A stretch of DNA of 23,416 bases from positions 1 through 23,416 of the IMG/VR virus record IMGVR_UViG_3300036768_000204; one strand, written 5' to 3'. The notes below the pieces were generated by a model, which was not told where the DNA came from, did not search any database, and was given only the letters and a program-made list of their open reading frames with translations. The position numbers and the translations under genes were made by a program. Shown piece after piece: positions 1 to 6,983 of this stretch; position 1 is the first letter of the stretch; every line of letters begins with the position of its first letter. Source of the stretch: a virus.

Positions 1-26
1 CTCACCGTCGCAGAAATCGTTGCCAT
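1..26 (-). CDS. Start of the gene downstream of portal (partial)
   Basis: An ATG on the minus strand at 26-24 opens a frame reading MATISATV before the window ends. A good ribosome binding site (GGGAG, 6 bases upstream) lies in the 11-base gap after the portal stop. By position it should be the next head gene (often a scaffold, adaptor or hypothetical protein), but eight residues do not allow an identification. Confidence 0.6.
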
Positions 27-37
27 CTACTTCTCCC

Positions 38-2218
38 TCAGATGCCTGACCCCATTCGGGCCTTGATGTCAAGCTCCCTCTGCTGCATACGCTCTTCGTG
101 CCGCTGCTGCAGAAGAAGTTCCGTCATCTTCGCCTTCACGTCCTCAAGCTTCATCTTGTTCTCGTTCGCATACTTGATCACCTCAAGTTCGTACTGCAGG
201 TTCATCTTCTGCATGTCAGCCTGACGCTCACGCTCCGCATCCTGCATCGACGCCTGCAGCTTGGCGCTATCAAGCTGCGCCTTGATCTGGGCGACGGCAA
301 CCTTCGGATCCTGCGGCGGCGGCTGCTGCTGCATCTGCTGGATGATGCGGGTCGCCTCATCTTCGCCAACAAGGATGCTCTTCGCGTCGATCTGGTTCAT
401 CTCGTAGACCGACTTGAGCCAGTCGTAACCCTCGTTCCTGTGGAACTTGGCAAGGACAGGATGTAGTACGTACGTTGCGATCTGCAGCAGCATCTGCTTC
501 TGCGTGTCGCGCTGGATGAGCGCAGACGAACCTCGCGCGTCGATCTGGAAGTCGCCCTTGATCGAGTCGTCCTCGTTGTACTGCATGTTCCAGTCGTAGA
601 ACCGCGAGATCATCGTGTCGGTGATGCAGTCGTCGATGGTCTTCACTAGTCTGCGGAGGACCGTGTTGGCGTTGTTGTACAGCAGCGTCATCGACCCGAC
701 CTGATCTGGCGCGCCACCCTGATTCCCCTCCAGAAGCGACGGGATGCTCGACTCGTCTTCGGCGAACCTTATCGCACGCTCGATGATCGCCTGAATCTCG
801 TTCTGCCGCGTGTCGAACTGGTACGTCTTGAACGCGTGCCCGACGTCGACCGCTCCGTCTTTCGAGAACCAGATCTTGGACCCAGTGAGCGCCCAAGACT
901 TGTCCGCAGGCTCGATCAGCTTCCGGTTGATGACGATCTGCCCGCCGGATGACAGTGCAGCGTTGTCCATCATCATCCGCCACCCTGCGGTCACCACCTT
1001 CGACGGGTTCCGCAGGATGTATGGGACGCCGACACCGAACATCTGCCCCTCGATCCGCTCGTACTGCGCCACCGAGTACGGAAGCTCACCAGAGTCAAGC
1101 GGGTTCAGGTACGCCTTGATCGGTCGCCCGTTGCAGATGAAGACGCACCCGCTGACGGCGTCCTGACGCTCCTCGTCGCTCTCGCACTCGCACCCTTCTA
1201 CACCGGCAGCCTCAAGGTCGCCACGAGTGAATTCACCGTGGACGATGTACACGTCGAAGACCGCGTCATCCGGCGTCACATACTCGCCCGGCACGATCCT
1301 GTCGACCCCCACCCTGCGGCTCCTTCCACCCTTGGAAGCCTTGGGCCCCTCGTTCAGGCACTCGTTGATCTGGCTCGTGATGTAACCGTGCTGGCCGCGC
1401 AACTCGCGGAGAGTCTTCGCGTTGAACTCCTCGACTTCGACGACGTACCGTGCCTTCTCGATGTCGCCACCTGCAGCAGGGTCTGGGTAGAAGTTCCACG
1501 GGCTCACGCGTACAACCGCTGGTGCGTACTTCTCCTCGATCTGGAGCGCCCAACCGTTCGGAAGCTTCGTCCACCGTTTGCTGATGTACCGCTTCACGAA
1601 CGGCCCACGCAAGATCATCGTCCCGAGGACGCAGAAGTCCCAGATGCCCTTCCTGAACTCGGCGTTGTAGTTGCACTCAACGAGTTGGTCCTCGATCTCC
1701 CTCTCCATCCGCTTCGCACGCTCCGCCGCCTCCTCGATGGCGTGCTTCGCAGCGTCAGCAGCGGTCAGTTCGGTGCCGTCAGGTTTCATGATCGGTTGGC
1801 CGCCAGCGGTCAATACCGTGTCGCGCCCCTTGAGCAGGTCTGCAGAAAGGTCAGGGTTCGGAGTCGGGCGGATGGCGAAGTTCTTGTCGTCCGTCGGCAG
1901 CATCATCTCCGAGATACGCGAGATCGCAGCGTTAGTTTTTGGACGCGTGATGTTGACCGATATTTTGCTGCGCGTAGTCCGCTCACCCGAGACGACCGCA
2001 TCGGCCGCACCCTCCTGCGCCACCTGCGTCATCGACTTGTACGAGTGCTGCGTGAGTTCTGAGCCGTAGTACTGTCGCAGGTCTTCGATCCACCGCGACT
2101 CGATGCCGCTTGCGTCGCGCGCACTGATTGCTTCGTCGATCATTTTCTGGACCGCGACGCCGAACGCCTCTAGGCGTTCAAGGTTCTCGGTCTCACTCGA
2201 ATAGTTTTCAGTCTGCAT
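38..2218 (-). CDS. Portal protein (P22-like length)
   Basis: Forms the dodecameric ring at the capsid vertex through which DNA is packaged and ejected. The 726 residues match the P22 gp1 class. The N-terminal half is mixed alpha/beta with Trp- and Tyr-rich stretches typical of portal stem and wing. From about residue 610 the chain turns into Gln-rich, charged helix with a PPP break and a long coiled coil, like the C-terminal barrel of P22-type portals. Its ATG overlaps the large terminase stop by one base (TGATG), so the two are translationally coupled. Identification rests on overall pattern and on position right after the terminase; no single diagnostic motif was used. Confidence 0.88.
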   Translation of the reverse strand: MQTENYSSETENLERLEAFGVAVQKMIDEAISARDASGIESRWIEDLRQYYGSELTQHSYKSMTQVAQEGAADAVVSGERTTRSKISVNITRPKTNAAISRISEMMLPTDDKNFAIRPTPNPDLSADLLKGRDTVLTAGGQPIMKPDGTELTAADAAKHAIEEAAERAKRMEREIEDQLVECNYNAEFRKGIWDFCVLGTMILRGPFVKRYISKRWTKLPNGWALQIEEKYAPAVVRVSPWNFYPDPAAGGDIEKARYVVEVEEFNAKTLRELRGQHGYITSQINECLNEGPKASKGGRSRRVGVDRIVPGEYVTPDDAVFDVYIVHGEFTRGDLEAAGVEGCECESDEERQDAVSGCVFICNGRPIKAYLNPLDSGELPYSVAQYERIEGQMFGVGVPYILRNPSKVVTAGWRMMMDNAALSSGGQIVINRKLIEPADKSWALTGSKIWFSKDGAVDVGHAFKTYQFDTRQNEIQAIIERAIRFAEDESSIPSLLEGNQGGAPDQVGSMTLLYNNANTVLRRLVKTIDDCITDTMISRFYDWNMQYNEDDSIKGDFQIDARGSSALIQRDTQKQMLLQIATYVLHPVLAKFHRNEGYDWLKSVYEMNQIDAKSILVGEDEATRIIQQMQQQPPPQDPKVAVAQIKAQLDSAKLQASMQDAERERQADMQKMNLQYELEVIKYANENKMKLEDVKAKMTELLLQQRHEERMQQRELDIKARMGSGI

Positions 2219-3789
2219 CAGTAGCCAACAACCTCGTCGAACGGTCTGAACGCGGCAACAACTGGGCCGCTCTTTTCTTTCCTTCGCACCGGCTCCGCGA
2301 ACGTCAGCGCAAGCGCGTCTGCGATGTCGGGAGACTTCTCGTCACGCTTCCTCATACTCTCCTTCGACTCGATCCTCAGGCGCCCAGAACTGTCGTACGT
2401 GTACCCGGGCGCAGTCAGGTCTGCGAGGATTTCGTCCGACTGCGGCAGCGAGCACGGGAACTCTTCGAGCCAACGTTTCATCTCGCCCCACATTTCTGCG
2501 CGGCGGTTGACGTACTTGTCGTTCTCGATTGCAGTCTCCGCGGCGTTCACCGCGAACACAACGTTCTTGGACTCGTCATCTTGTGCGCCGTACCCGAGTT
2601 CGCACAACCGGTCGTACACGCCTGAGCCGATGCCGATCACGTCGATAAATACGGCGTCAGGATTGTGCGCCTCGATGAACCGGGCCACGATGCCAGCAAC
2701 TTCCATCGTCCCCCGCTTCGAGTACGTCTTGACCGCCCTGACCTTGCGGCCTTGACGGACCACGATTGCAGTCCGGTCGTCACCGTACCGCGCAGGGTCT
2801 ACGCCTACGACCATCGGGCCCGACGGCACGACGGATTGCATCGCCTGCGCACGCACGACCAAGCTTCCCGGAATGAACGAATCTCGAACATCCGAGACGA
2901 AAGCTTCCTGCCAGTTGCACGGGTATTCGGAATGGAACCTGTTGACGTCGCCGTCGAAGTCGTTGGCGATTTTCCATCTGCGCCAGACTAGGTGCTCGTC
3001 AGTGAGCCCCTTGTCGCCGTAGACCTCGATAAGCTGGTCCTCCTCTGGCGTCCGCGTCCAACCGTCCGGCACCGGGAGCGTGTACTCCGTCTGCCAGAAC
3101 CACGGGATAAAGATCGGCAAGTAGTCGCTCGTCCCGTTGATCGCCGCCTTCCACCTGCGATAGAAATCATTGTTCACGCCGTTCGCAGTCGACTCGACGA
3201 TCACTTCGGTATTCGGCAACAGCGGCACCGTCTGCCCGAGGCCAGCCCAGTGCGCTTCTGGCGTCGGCCAGTACGCGTACTCTGACGCGTGCAGGTACTG
3301 CGCCGTCCCCGACCGCCCAGTCTCTCGAGTTCCCGCAGTCGCCACTTCATACCGACTGTCGAGCAAATCGAACCAAAGCTCCTTCGCGTTCGCAGCACCA
3401 GTCGACGGACGAAACTCCGGCGGCGTGTGCTCGTGGAACCTGATCGCCATCGCGTACAGGTTGTCGCTCGCCCGCTGCTCGTGAGCTACGACGTACGCTT
3501 TGGCCCCCGCGCGGTGCTTCAACCGCCAGTTGAGTCGGCCTTGAATGTAAGTCGAGATGCCCTGCTGCCGACCCTTCAGGATGATCGCGCGGACCCACCC
3601 CTTTTCTTTCAGTTGACGCTCGATCAACTCGTGGACGTGCAACTGGGCCCGGTTGAGCTTGAACGGCACAAGCTCGCCGTTCTTCGAAAGCACACGCTGG
3701 AAAACGTACGCGTAGAACCGGTAGTCCTTCGCACCGCGCCCTACGACGTCGGCGGTGTCAAGTGTCACACGTTCACCCGGCCCGTCCAT
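2218..3789 (-). CDS. terL: Terminase large subunit (ATPase and nuclease)
   Basis: Motor that translocates DNA into the prohead and cuts the concatemer. The ATPase domain shows a variant Walker A (KGRQQGIST, residues 72-80), a Walker B-like segment ending in SE (about 162-170), and a coupling motif VIVESTANG (197-204). The nuclease domain has the RNase H-fold carboxylates: D331 in VVGVDPARYGDDRT, D383 in VFIDVIGIG, and D488/D491 in the SPDIADAL motif. The length of 523 residues is usual. It starts at ATG 3789, inside the 3' end of the PDZ gene, and runs into portal. Order small subunit, two membrane proteins, large subunit, portal is unusual only in the two inserted membrane proteins. Confidence 0.95.
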   Translation of the reverse strand: MDGPGERVTLDTADVVGRGAKDYRFYAYVFQRVLSKNGELVPFKLNRAQLHVHELIERQLKEKGWVRAIILKGRQQGISTYIQGRLNWRLKHRAGAKAYVVAHEQRASDNLYAMAIRFHEHTPPEFRPSTGAANAKELWFDLLDSRYEVATAGTRETGRSGTAQYLHASEYAYWPTPEAHWAGLGQTVPLLPNTEVIVESTANGVNNDFYRRWKAAINGTSDYLPIFIPWFWQTEYTLPVPDGWTRTPEEDQLIEVYGDKGLTDEHLVWRRWKIANDFDGDVNRFHSEYPCNWQEAFVSDVRDSFIPGSLVVRAQAMQSVVPSGPMVVGVDPARYGDDRTAIVVRQGRKVRAVKTYSKRGTMEVAGIVARFIEAHNPDAVFIDVIGIGSGVYDRLCELGYGAQDDESKNVVFAVNAAETAIENDKYVNRRAEMWGEMKRWLEEFPCSLPQSDEILADLTAPGYTYDSSGRLRIESKESMRKRDEKSPDIADALALTFAEPVRRKEKSGPVVAAFRPFDEVVGY

Positions 3790-4183
3790 TCGCCACCAAA
3801 CAGATTCGTTCGCGCTTCATTTTGAAACGCACCGTTTCGTTTCCACGGACTACACGCACGACGTACAGCCCACCCTCGTACTCGTCGTACCAAGGCTTGT
3901 GTATTACGTCGCCGACAACGATCCCTGCCTTCTCAGCGGGCCCGCCGGGAGCTACCTCGATCACCGTCCCGTCCCACCGCACCTTGAGGCCTACGCCGAA
4001 GTAGCTTTCATCGCAACCGAGCCCTCTGCCGCCTGCAACGGCGAACTTCAGGTCGGTTCCATCGATGATTGCGACCTGTTGCACCCTCTTCTTCTGCTGC
4101 ACGGTCTCAACAGGGTTCCAAAGCAACGCCAAGATCACCGCCGCATGTAGCACGACAACAAGAGCAAGGCACGTCAGATGCAC
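3773..4183 (-). CDS. Membrane-anchored PDZ domain protein
   Basis: About 136 residues. One hydrophobic segment near the N-terminus (LALVVVLHAAVILALLW) is followed by a soluble domain with PDZ features: a GLG-like loop, YFGVGLKV, then IEVAPGGPAEKAGIVVGDVI, which is the hallmark PDZ stretch (PAEKAG..VGD). Short basic N-terminus and charge pattern suggest N-in, with the PDZ domain in the periplasm, where PDZ domains bind C-terminal peptides of unfolded or outer-membrane proteins. Start codon is uncertain: GTG 4183 with GGTGGG upstream is preferred over GTG 4192 or TTG 4195. It overlaps its neighbours on both sides. Role in the phage is unknown; a protease-related enzyme is unlikely because no protease domain is attached. 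Confidence 0.75.
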   Translation of the reverse strand: MHLTCLALVVVLHAAVILALLWNPVETVQQKKRVQQVAIIDGTDLKFAVAGGRGLGCDESYFGVGLKVRWDGTVIEVAPGGPAEKAGIVVGDVIHKPWYDEYEGGLYVVRVVRGNETVRFKMKRERICLVANGRAG

Positions 4184-4296
4184 AACGCCCACCAAAGCAT
4201 CACGGCCAAGAACGCTGCGACCGCGACTGCAACCGCGTCTGGCAAGTGACTACGACGTTTCAGCGGAGCGTCGAACAGGTCGTTCGCAAGGTTCAC
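4174..4296 (-). CDS. 40-residue single-pass membrane protein
   Basis: A GTG start overlaps the small terminase stop as GTGA, with AAGG just upstream, giving a 40-residue peptide. The first 20 residues are polar and charged (LKRRSHLPD at 12-20), and the rest is one hydrophobic helix ending LWWALCI. Its stop lies inside the start region of the PDZ gene, so the three genes form a coupled chain. It might partner the PDZ protein, since both are membrane proteins and adjacent; this is inference. It is short enough to be missed by standard gene calling. Confidence 0.55.
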   Translation of the reverse strand: MNLANDLFDAPLKRRSHLPDAVAVAVAAFLAVMLWWALCI

Positions 4297-4958
4297 CCTT
4301 GCGATCCCTGCGTGGATTGCGTCAACTCCGCGTCGTACTGTTCGGCGAGCAATCTCCATTTCGTCTCCCACTCGTTTTCTGCGCCGTCTTCGTCCAACCC
4401 GTACGTCTTTCTTTCCAGTGGTACGAGTTTCGCAAGCACGTTCGCGAGCTTGTCCACCGCACCGATCCTCGACTGCATCGTCGCCGCCTCGACTGCTGCG
4501 CGTACTTCCTCTTCGTCGAGTCCAGCGTCCGCCCCGATCTGGATCAACCGCTCCTTCGTGAGCCCTTTCCGCTTCGCGACCGACAGACTCATCAACTCGC
4601 TGACAAGCGTCGTCCAAATTTCCCGCAGTTGCAGCATCGAAGACTTGTGACGCTCGACCACGTCCGCCACGACTTCCGCCGCCGCCTCGACCGCGTTCTT
4701 CGCGAACCCTGTTGCACTCTCCAGCCGCCTGTTGTACTCGCGTTCGATGATCTTCGCCCGCGTCGCGAGCCTTACCGAGTCCGTCAGGTCGCGCACGATC
4801 CCGTTCTTGCGCATGTGGCGACTGATGTTCGTGGCCGAGACACCATATTTCGCCTCCAGAGCGGCCAACGTGAGCCGCCCCATCCGGTACTCGACTTCAA
4901 TCGGATCCCAGTCGATTGGTCTACGGCCGGGCCGGTGTTTCGGTTTCTGTTGCGCCAT
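4293..4958 (-). CDS. terS: Terminase small subunit
   Basis: DNA-recognition subunit of the packaging motor. The 221-residue chain begins with a basic segment (KPKHRPGRRP) and a helix-turn-helix at about residues 26-52 (LTLAALEAKYGVSATNISRHM), followed by long helices (coiled-coil oligomerisation region) and an acidic C-terminus that normally contacts the large subunit. ATG 4958 is chosen over an upstream in-frame start at 5000 because it has the ribosome site GGAAAGAGG directly before it. It overlaps the upstream gene by 38 bases and the downstream 40-residue gene by 4. Confidence 0.85.
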   Translation of the reverse strand: MAQQKPKHRPGRRPIDWDPIEVEYRMGRLTLAALEAKYGVSATNISRHMRKNGIVRDLTDSVRLATRAKIIEREYNRRLESATGFAKNAVEAAAEVVADVVERHKSSMLQLREIWTTLVSELMSLSVAKRKGLTKERLIQIGADAGLDEEEVRAAVEAATMQSRIGAVDKLANVLAKLVPLERKTYGLDEDGAENEWETKWRLLAEQYDAELTQSTQGSQG

Positions 4959-5121
4959 CCTCTTTCCTAATTTCCGCCGCCAACTTGCGGAGAATTTCAC
5001 CCCTTGCAGAACATGCGGGAACCGTAAATACCGCTCCGCCGCTACTTGGTGACTCGATCAGTAGCCTTATTTCCCCGGCCACCGTCTCCTCGACGTTGAT
5101 CCTCCATCCGCTTGGCAGCAT
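4921..5121 (-). CDS. Small protein of unknown function
   Basis: 66 residues starting MLPSGWRINVEE, with GAGGAAG 5 bases upstream. The pattern of alternating hydrophobic residues (GEIRLLIES, GAVFTVPA) followed by a helix (REILRKLAAEIRKE) suggests a compact beta-beta-alpha fold. No family is recognised. It overlaps both the preceding gene (80 bases) and the small terminase (38 bases), so it is probably co-translated with the packaging genes. Confidence 0.6.
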   Translation of the reverse strand: MLPSGWRINVEETVAGEIRLLIESPSSGGAVFTVPACSARGEILRKLAAEIRKEDGATETETPARP

Positions 5122-5248
5122 CTTTCTTCCTCTTCTCCGCCTGATACACCGCAGCGTGCGCCTCATACCTTGACCAGAATTCAGGCCACAATGGCCACTT
5201 TTCTGGAACCGCCGTTGCCGTCGCCGCCGCGATGATGACCTCGATCAC
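5042..5248 (-). CDS. Small protein of unknown function
   Basis: 68 residues with a GTG start and an excellent ribosome site (GGAGG, 5 bases upstream), which is the main evidence that it is real. The N-terminus is Ala-rich and hydrophobic, then Trp/Pro-rich (PEKWPLWPEFW), then a highly charged tail of Lys, Arg and Asp. It is the first leftward gene after the moron-like insertion. Its last 80 bases overlap the next gene in another frame. No function can be assigned. Confidence 0.5.
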   Translation of the reverse strand: MIEVIIAAATATAVPEKWPLWPEFWSRYEAHAAVYQAEKRKKDAAKRMEDQRRGDGGRGNKATDRVTK

Positions 5249-5267
5249 GCCACCCTCCGTTGTTACA

Positions 5268-5315
5268 TGTCACGCTGTCATATGTCTTGACTTTTCTGCT
5301 GCACCGCGCTACATT
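5268..5315 (+). promoter_or_regulatory. Rightward sigma70-type promoter of the moron-like gene
   Basis: -35 TTGACT (5287-5292) and -10 TACATT (5310-5315) are separated by 17 bases. TGTCA elements at 5268 and 5276 and TGTC at 5283 lie just upstream, spaced 8 and 7 bases. The expected start near 5322 leaves a leader of about 57 nt containing a possible GCCCC/GGGGC hairpin. Confidence 0.7.
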
Positions 5316-5378
5316 GCTCACCACTGGCAGATGTTCTGCCGCCCGCGCCCCGGGGAGTCAGGGGCTGTAGGCTAGGGT

Positions 5379-5633
5379 ATGAAAACCATCACCAAAGAAG
5401 AGTATTCCGAGATCGTCAACATCGGAATTGCCCCGAAGCCGTTTCCAATCAAGCAATGGGAACGGTTCTCGGACTACTGCTACAAGAACAGAACAGTCAG
5501 CGAAATGGTGCGAGCGATCCAACACCCGCACAACCAGTACGAGTGCAGTAGTTGGGGGATAACCCCCTCCGAATGGAAAAAGGCGATCAATGCAGCGTTA
5601 GCAGCCAAGGCCTACGACTACCGCAACCGGTAG
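5379..5633 (+). CDS. Moron-like protein of unknown function
   Basis: 84 residues, the only plus-strand gene within the leftward late block. The sequence is Lys-, Tyr- and Trp-rich and mainly helical, with two Cys (one in YCYKN, one in YECSSW). It carries its own promoter (5287-5315) and its own strong terminator (5652-5677), so it can be expressed when the late operon is silent. That is the definition of a moron, a class that often encodes lysogenic conversion, superinfection exclusion or anti-defence functions. The ribosome site is weak (TAGGGT). The composition looks less GC-rich than its neighbours, in line with recent acquisition, though I did not count it. No family is recognised. Confidence 0.8.
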   Translation: MKTITKEEYSEIVNIGIAPKPFPIKQWERFSDYCYKNRTVSEMVRAIQHPHNQYECSSWGITPSEWKKAINAALAAKAYDYRNR

Positions 5634-5651
5634 GCCTACTCCACCACCAAC

Positions 5652-5677
5652 AGCCCGCCAACCGGCGGGCTTTTTTT
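5652..5677 (+). terminator. Intrinsic terminator after the moron-like gene
   Basis: Perfect 8-bp stem AGCCCGCC/GGCGGGCT with loop AACC and a run of seven T on the plus strand (5671-5677). There is no T run on the minus side, so leftward late transcription could pass through it. Confidence 0.92.
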
Positions 5678-5680
5678 CGC

Positions 5681-6085
5681 CTAGACGGCCCTGTTCTGAT
5701 CCGCCGTCTCCTTCGCCTTACCAACCGCACCGCAGATCGCTTCGGCAACCCGCTCGTCTGGACTGCCGGGTTGCGCTACGACTGCAACCGCCACCTCGTC
5801 ATTGCCATACTCGGTGAGGTACAGGATGTGCGGCTTGCGCCCACAACCTGCGCGCCCAGTGATGTAGACCGTGACGGCGAGCTTCCGGCCGTCCTTCCAC
5901 AACAGCACGGCATTAGCGCCATATGCTGTATCACCGTCAGGCAGAGGCACAACCCGTAGTGTCCGCAGGTTTACGACGGCAGTTCCTTTTTCAAACTCGA
6001 CCGTGATCTCGTCGGAGTAGGCAAGGACCGCGAACGTCGAGACCAGAAACACAACAAGCGCGCCGACCTGCTGGATCAGTTTCAT
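5681..6085 (-). CDS. Exported small protein
   Basis: 134 residues. The start at 6085 gives a clear signal peptide (MKLIQQ, hydrophobic VGALVVFLVSTFAVLA, then YSDE), with GGAG 6 bases upstream; a longer in-frame start upstream would bury it. The mature part alternates short beta-like stretches and has two Cys (GRAGCGRKP and EAICG) that could form a disulphide in the periplasm. It is coupled by ATGA overlap to the outer-membrane-like gene before it. Possible roles are superinfection exclusion or envelope modification during late infection; nothing in the sequence decides this. Confidence 0.7.
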   Translation of the reverse strand: MKLIQQVGALVVFLVSTFAVLAYSDEITVEFEKGTAVVNLRTLRVVPLPDGDTAYGANAVLLWKDGRKLAVTVYITGRAGCGRKPHILYLTEYGNDEVAVAVVAQPGSPDERVAEAICGAVGKAKETADQNRAV

Positions 6086-6504
6086 CTGAATCTCCAACCG
6101 ACCTCGACAGCAGCGACTCCTGACGATCCACCTAACGGCGGCAGCGCCCTCAACGTCACCGACGCGCCACCGACCCTGAACCGGCACACGACCCCCGCAG
6201 CAGGCATGATCGCCCTATCGGGATACCCGGTCGCTGCGCCGACGAAGACGCCGACGCTTGCGGGCCCAAACCTGACCGGCTCAAGGTCAACCAGCGCGTA
6301 CGTGCTGCCCTTGCCCCACGAGTTGCGGTAGATACCGAACTGCGCGTTGCCGAGTTTGACGCCTACGCCCGGATTTTTCTCGACGTACGGCTCACCGTCG
6401 CCCCTGATCCGGTCACCGTGCCTGCTGCCAAGGTGCAGCACCACCTCCGACGCTGCAGCCGATAGCGGCAACAGGAACGCAGCGGCAAGGAGCAGGCGGA
6501 TCAT
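6082..6504 (-). CDS. Probable small outer-membrane beta-barrel protein
   Basis: 140 residues. An N-terminal signal peptide (MIRLLLAAAFLLPLSAAAS) is followed by a Gly-rich chain of alternating hydrophobic residues that reads as about eight amphipathic strands, starting VVLHLGSRHGDR and ending VAAVEVGWRFR. The HLGSRH..., NPGVGVKLG and GIYRNSWGKGS segments resemble small phage and bacterial outer-membrane barrels of the PagP/Lom-like size. Start chosen at ATG 6504, which overlaps the previous stop as ATGA; there is no strong ribosome site, so expression depends on coupling. Such proteins often block adsorption of further phage, but that is inference. Confidence 0.6.
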   Translation of the reverse strand: MIRLLLAAAFLLPLSAAASEVVLHLGSRHGDRIRGDGEPYVEKNPGVGVKLGNAQFGIYRNSWGKGSTYALVDLEPVRFGPASVGVFVGAATGYPDRAIMPAAGVVCRFRVGGASVTLRALPPLGGSSGVAAVEVGWRFR

Positions 6505-6584
6505 GAGAACACAAGCAGCAGCGAAACGAACACGAGAGTAAGCCAGATACAACCGACGGCATCAAGGTACTCTTCATAACTCAT
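6501..6584 (-). CDS. 27-residue membrane peptide
   Basis: ATG 6584 overlaps the preceding stop as ATGA, and its own TGA overlaps the next ATG the same way. The peptide starts MSYEEYLDAVG and continues as one hydrophobic helix (IWLTLVFVSLLLVFS). Precise double overlap and the absence of any gap support it as a real gene despite its size. It may act with the flanking lysis and envelope genes. Confidence 0.5.
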   Translation of the reverse strand: MSYEEYLDAVGCIWLTLVFVSLLLVFS

Positions 6585-6781
6585 TGCGTGATGTTCGTGA
6601 ACTTGATGATGCCGCCGTACAACATTTCAAACCGCCACCCCCCGATAGTGTCGTTCAGGTCGTCGATCAGGTTGTCCATGCACTCATCACACTTGCAACA
6701 GTTCCGCAATGCGAGCCCAACCACCGCCTCCACCTGATCTGCGGTCATCACGCCGGTAGTAGCTTCCTGAGACGAAGTCAT
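6581..6781 (-). CDS. Small Cys-rich protein of unknown function
   Basis: About 66 residues, with a start at 6781 or at the later ATG 6748. It contains CCKCDEC (four Cys in seven residues), which could bind a metal, followed by an acidic helix and a beta-like end (FEMLYGGIIKFTNITQ). It overlaps the previous gene by 95 bases in another frame and is coupled to the 27-residue peptide downstream. No family is recognised. Confidence 0.5.
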   Translation of the reverse strand: MTSSQEATTGVMTADQVEAVVGLALRNCCKCDECMDNLIDDLNDTIGGWRFEMLYGGIIKFTNITQ

Positions 6782-6983
6782 ACAGATCAACTTCAATCCA
6801 ACTGACTGGAACATCTGCGTCGTAGACTCCGATCAGAAACGGCGCAAGCGAAACAACTTCTTTTGGTGAGCAGTGAAACTTTGCTCCGCCGCACGAGTAA
6901 ACATAGACGGGCGATCCATTTTTGGTAGCAGCGCTCTTGATCGCCTCAGCGTAGTACCTAGTCGTTTGTGGGTTGACCAACAT
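6687..6983 (-). CDS. Hypothetical protein
   Basis: 98 residues with GGAAAAG before ATG 6983. The N-terminal 75 residues look like a folded domain (MLVNPQTTRYYAEAIKSAA, then VYVYSCGGAKFHC and VSWIEVDLYDF). The tail is a low-complexity RRDDRRSGGGGGW segment. It starts inside the 3' end of Rz and ends inside the Cys-rich gene. Function unknown. Confidence 0.6.
   Translation of the reverse strand: MLVNPQTTRYYAEAIKSAATKNGSPVYVYSCGGAKFHCSPKEVVSLAPFLIGVYDADVPVSWIEVDLYDFVSGSYYRRDDRRSGGGGGWARIAELLQV

Noticed and set aside
1238-2062. 274-codon plus-strand open frame opposite portal
   Set aside because: Arg/Leu/His-rich antisense shadow of the portal gene, with no ribosome site.
3756-3767. TGTCAagTGTCA inside the large terminase gene
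   Set aside because: Counted in the motif statistics, but it lies in coding sequence with no promoter hexamers around it, so it is not listed as a site.
4065-4970. 301-codon plus-strand open frame opposite the small terminase
   Set aside because: Shadow of well-supported minus-strand genes; composition is typical antisense of GC-rich DNA.
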